From Nitrosomonas sp. Is35 (GTDB lineage: Bacteria > Pseudomonadota > Gammaproteobacteria > Burkholderiales > Nitrosomonadaceae): a DNA stretch of 64,000 nucleotides. Made by a program: the position numbers and the translations under genes. The DNA lies in assembly GCF_033063295.1 (NCBI RefSeq), contig NZ_JAWJZH010000001.1, positions 1,302,001-1,366,000 of the forward strand, in the 5' to 3' direction. Position 1 is the stretch's first letter. Every line of letters starts with the position of its first letter. Under the pieces are notes generated by a model, which searched no databases, was not told the origin of the DNA, and worked only from the letters and a program-made list of their open reading frames with translations. Of this stretch, positions 62,389-64,000 are shown one piece after another.

Positions 62389-64000
62389 ATGAACAAGCGA
62401 AAAATTCTGGTGACTTCCGCGCTGCCGTATGCCAATGGCAGTATCCATTTAGGTCATTTGGTGGAATATATTCAAACGGATATCTGGGTGCGTTTTCAGA
62501 AAATGCGCGGACATACGGTTTATTATGTGTGCGCCGACGATACGCACGGTACGCCGATCATGCTGCGTGCGGAGAAGGAAGGTATCACACCGGAAGCTTT
62601 GATCGCGCGTGTTCATGCGGAACATTCCGGCGATTTTACCGGCTTTCACATCCAGTTTGATAATTATTACAGTACCCACTCGCCTGAAACGCGGCATTTC
62701 TCCGAGGATATTTACGGCAAATTGAAAACCGCCGGATTGATCGCGATTCGCGGTATCGAGCAACTGTACGATCCGGTCAAGAATATGTTTTTGCCGGACC
62801 GTTTTGTCAAAGGCGAATGCCCGAAATGCGGCGCCAAGGATCAATACGGTGATTCCTGCGAAGCGTGCGGCGCGGCGTATGCGCCGACCGAGCTGAAAAA
62901 TCCGTATTCCGCGGTTTCCGGCGCAAAACCGGTCAACAAATCTTCCGAACATTATTTTTTCAGTTTATCCGATGCGCGCTGCGCCGATTTTCTGCGGCAA
63001 TGGGCCTGCAATGGCGACCATCTGCAACCGGAAGCGGCCAACAAAATGCGCGAATGGGTCGGCGAAGCCGGAGAAAATAAACTCTCCGATTGGGATATTT
63101 CGCGTGATGCACCGTATTTCGGCTTCGAGATTCCCGGCGCGCCCGGCAAGTATTTTTACGTCTGGCTCGATGCGCCGATCGGTTACATGGGCAGTTTCCA
63201 AAACTTATGTGCGCGTGAACAAATCGATTTTGACGAATTCTGGCAACCGCAATCCGATACCGAGTTGTATCACTTCATCGGCAAGGATATTCTGTATTTC
63301 CACGCGCTGTTCTGGCCCGCGATGCTGAAAAACGCCGGTTACCGTACACCGACCAAGATTTTCGCGCATGGTTTTCTGACTGTGAACGGCGAAAAAATGA
63401 GCAAGTCGCGCGGCACGTTTATCACCGCGGAAAGTTACTTGAAACAAGGTTTGAATCCCGAATGGCTGCGCTATTACTACGCCGCCAAGCTGAACAGCAC
63501 CTTGGAAGACATCGACCTGAACCTGGACGATTTCGTCGCGCGCGTCAATTCCGATCTGGTCGGAAAATTCATCAATATTGCCAGCCGCTGCGCCGGTTTT
63601 ATCACCAAACGCTTTGACGGTAAGCTGGTGTCCGGCGAGCAATATCAAGCATTGCAAGCCATCGTGAACGAACATTTTTCCAGCTGGCGCCCCGAAGTCA
63701 TCGAACAAGCCTTTGAAGAACGCGAATTTTCCGCAGCCATCCGCCAAATCATGAAATTCGCCGATGAGGCCAACGAAATGATTCACAATTTAGCGCCGTG
63801 GGAAATTGCCAAGCATACGGATCGCGCTGACGATTTACACCGCGCTTGCAGTCTCGGTATCCAGTTGTTCTATTTGCTATCGCGTTACTTGAAGCCGATC
63901 CTGCCCGGTACCGTGCAGCAAATCGAGGCATTTCTCAATGGCGGACCGCTGACTTGGCCGCAGTTGCGCGCTGATCAACCGGTTTCGGATTTGTTATTAC
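62389..64000 (+). CDS. metG: Methionyl-tRNA synthetase (5' part, runs off the window)
   Basis: Class I aminoacyl-tRNA synthetase. The frame opens at ATG 62389 ([20 protein letters not shown]) and is still open at base 64000, so about 537 residues are seen of roughly 690. The HIGH-like motif is SIHLGH near residue 22. The zinc knuckle is [19 protein letters not shown] near residue 145. The KMSKS motif is intact in [12 protein letters not shown] near residue 340. The mrp-metG divergent pair with dcd behind mrp is a common proteobacterial arrangement. Confidence 0.97.
   Translation, partial: MNKRKILVTSALPYANGSIHLGHLVEYIQTDIWVRFQKMRGHTVYYVCADDTHGTPIMLRAEKEGITPEALIARVHAEHSGDFTGFHIQFDNYYSTHSPETRHFSEDIYGKLKTAGLIAIRGIEQLYDPVKNMFLPDRFVKGECPKCGAKDQYGDSCEACGAAYAPTELKNPYSAVSGAKPVNKSSEHYFFSLSDARCADFLRQWACNGDHLQPEAANKMREWVGEAGENKLSDWDISRDAPYFGFEIPGAPGKYFYVWLDAPIGYMGSFQNLCAREQIDFDEFWQPQSDTELYHFIGKDILYFHALFWPAMLKNAGYRTPTKIFAHGFLTVNGEKMSKSRGTFITAESYLKQGLNPEWLRYYYAAKLNSTLEDIDLNLDDFVARVNSDLVGKFINIASRCAGFITKRFDGKLVSGEQYQALQAIVNEHFSSWRPEVIEQAFEEREFSAAIRQIMKFADEANEMIHNLAPWEIAKHTDRADDLHRACSLGIQLFYLLSRYLKPILPGTVQQIEAFLNGGPLTWPQLRADQPVSDLLL

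Noticed and set aside
1..64000. CRISPR arrays, tRNA or rRNA genes, prophage structural genes
   Set aside because: I looked for regularly spaced repeats, cloverleaf-type sequences and phage morphogenesis genes and saw none; a tRNA scan would settle the tRNA question.

Overview
The window looks like chromosome of a betaproteobacterium, most probably a Nitrosomonas-like member of the Nitrosomonadaceae. This rests on gene content and order (ndk-rlmN-pilF-rodZ-ispG-hisS-yfgM-bamB-der; flhA-flhF-flhG-fliA-motC-motD; PEP-CTERM sorting signal). It is inference, not a database match. Most of the window is dense, ordinary core genome; the unusual material lies at about 25.5-30.7 kb, 34.0-39.8 kb and 58.1-59.3 kb.

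Layout. 1-7.1 kb: end of a flagellar cluster (flhA 3' part, flhF, flhG, fliA, motC, motD) facing flgM-flgN, with a near-consensus sigma-28 promoter before flgM. 7.3-9.0 kb: an EI24-type membrane protein and a DUF3025 protein. 9.1-18.6 kb: ndk, rlmN, pilF, rodZ, ispG, hisS, yfgM, bamB and der, nearly back to back. 18.7-25.3 kb: an acyl-CoA synthetase/GNAT fusion, a family 5 uracil-DNA glycosylase, a small tautomerase, uvrC, pgsA and a DUF188 protein. 26.0-29.7 kb: a PEP-CTERM phytase-like gene split by an IS481-family element that is itself split by an IS256-family element. Target duplications are intact at both levels, and both broken reading frames can be restored exactly. 29.8-30.7 kb: a D12-class adenine methylase with a changed catalytic motif.

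31.1-41.2 kb: nrdA and nrdB on the left and fumC on the right bracket an accessory interval. It holds a second, partial 3' end of nrdB and a partial 5' end of fumC as decayed fragments. Between these lie a small lipoprotein, a two-gene membrane/pYEATS-like module, a RelE-type toxin with an XRE antitoxin, and a mobile mystery A/B (XRE + Fic) pair. Two related ~140-150 bp elements with terminal inverted repeats, likely MITEs, lie in opposite orientation between nrdA and nrdB and just before fumC.

41.2-64 kb: a UMF1-type transporter, a tiny lipoprotein, TauE/SafE and EVE proteins, a thioredoxin-fold protein, a HAD hydrolase, 6S RNA, zapA with a TIGR02449 partner, a CDGSH protein, zipA, smc, queF, mltD, an M17 aminopeptidase, thyA-folA, an ornithine-type decarboxylase with a 21-codon upstream ORF, an intact IS5-family element (-1 frameshift) inserted at the stop codon of a TIGR03790 gene, dcd, mrp, and the first part of metG running off the right edge.

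Best candidates for something undescribed: the pYEATS two-gene module with its flanking core-gene fragments, the MITE-like repeat, the possible leader peptide before the decarboxylase, and the methylase with a DTPC motif IV.
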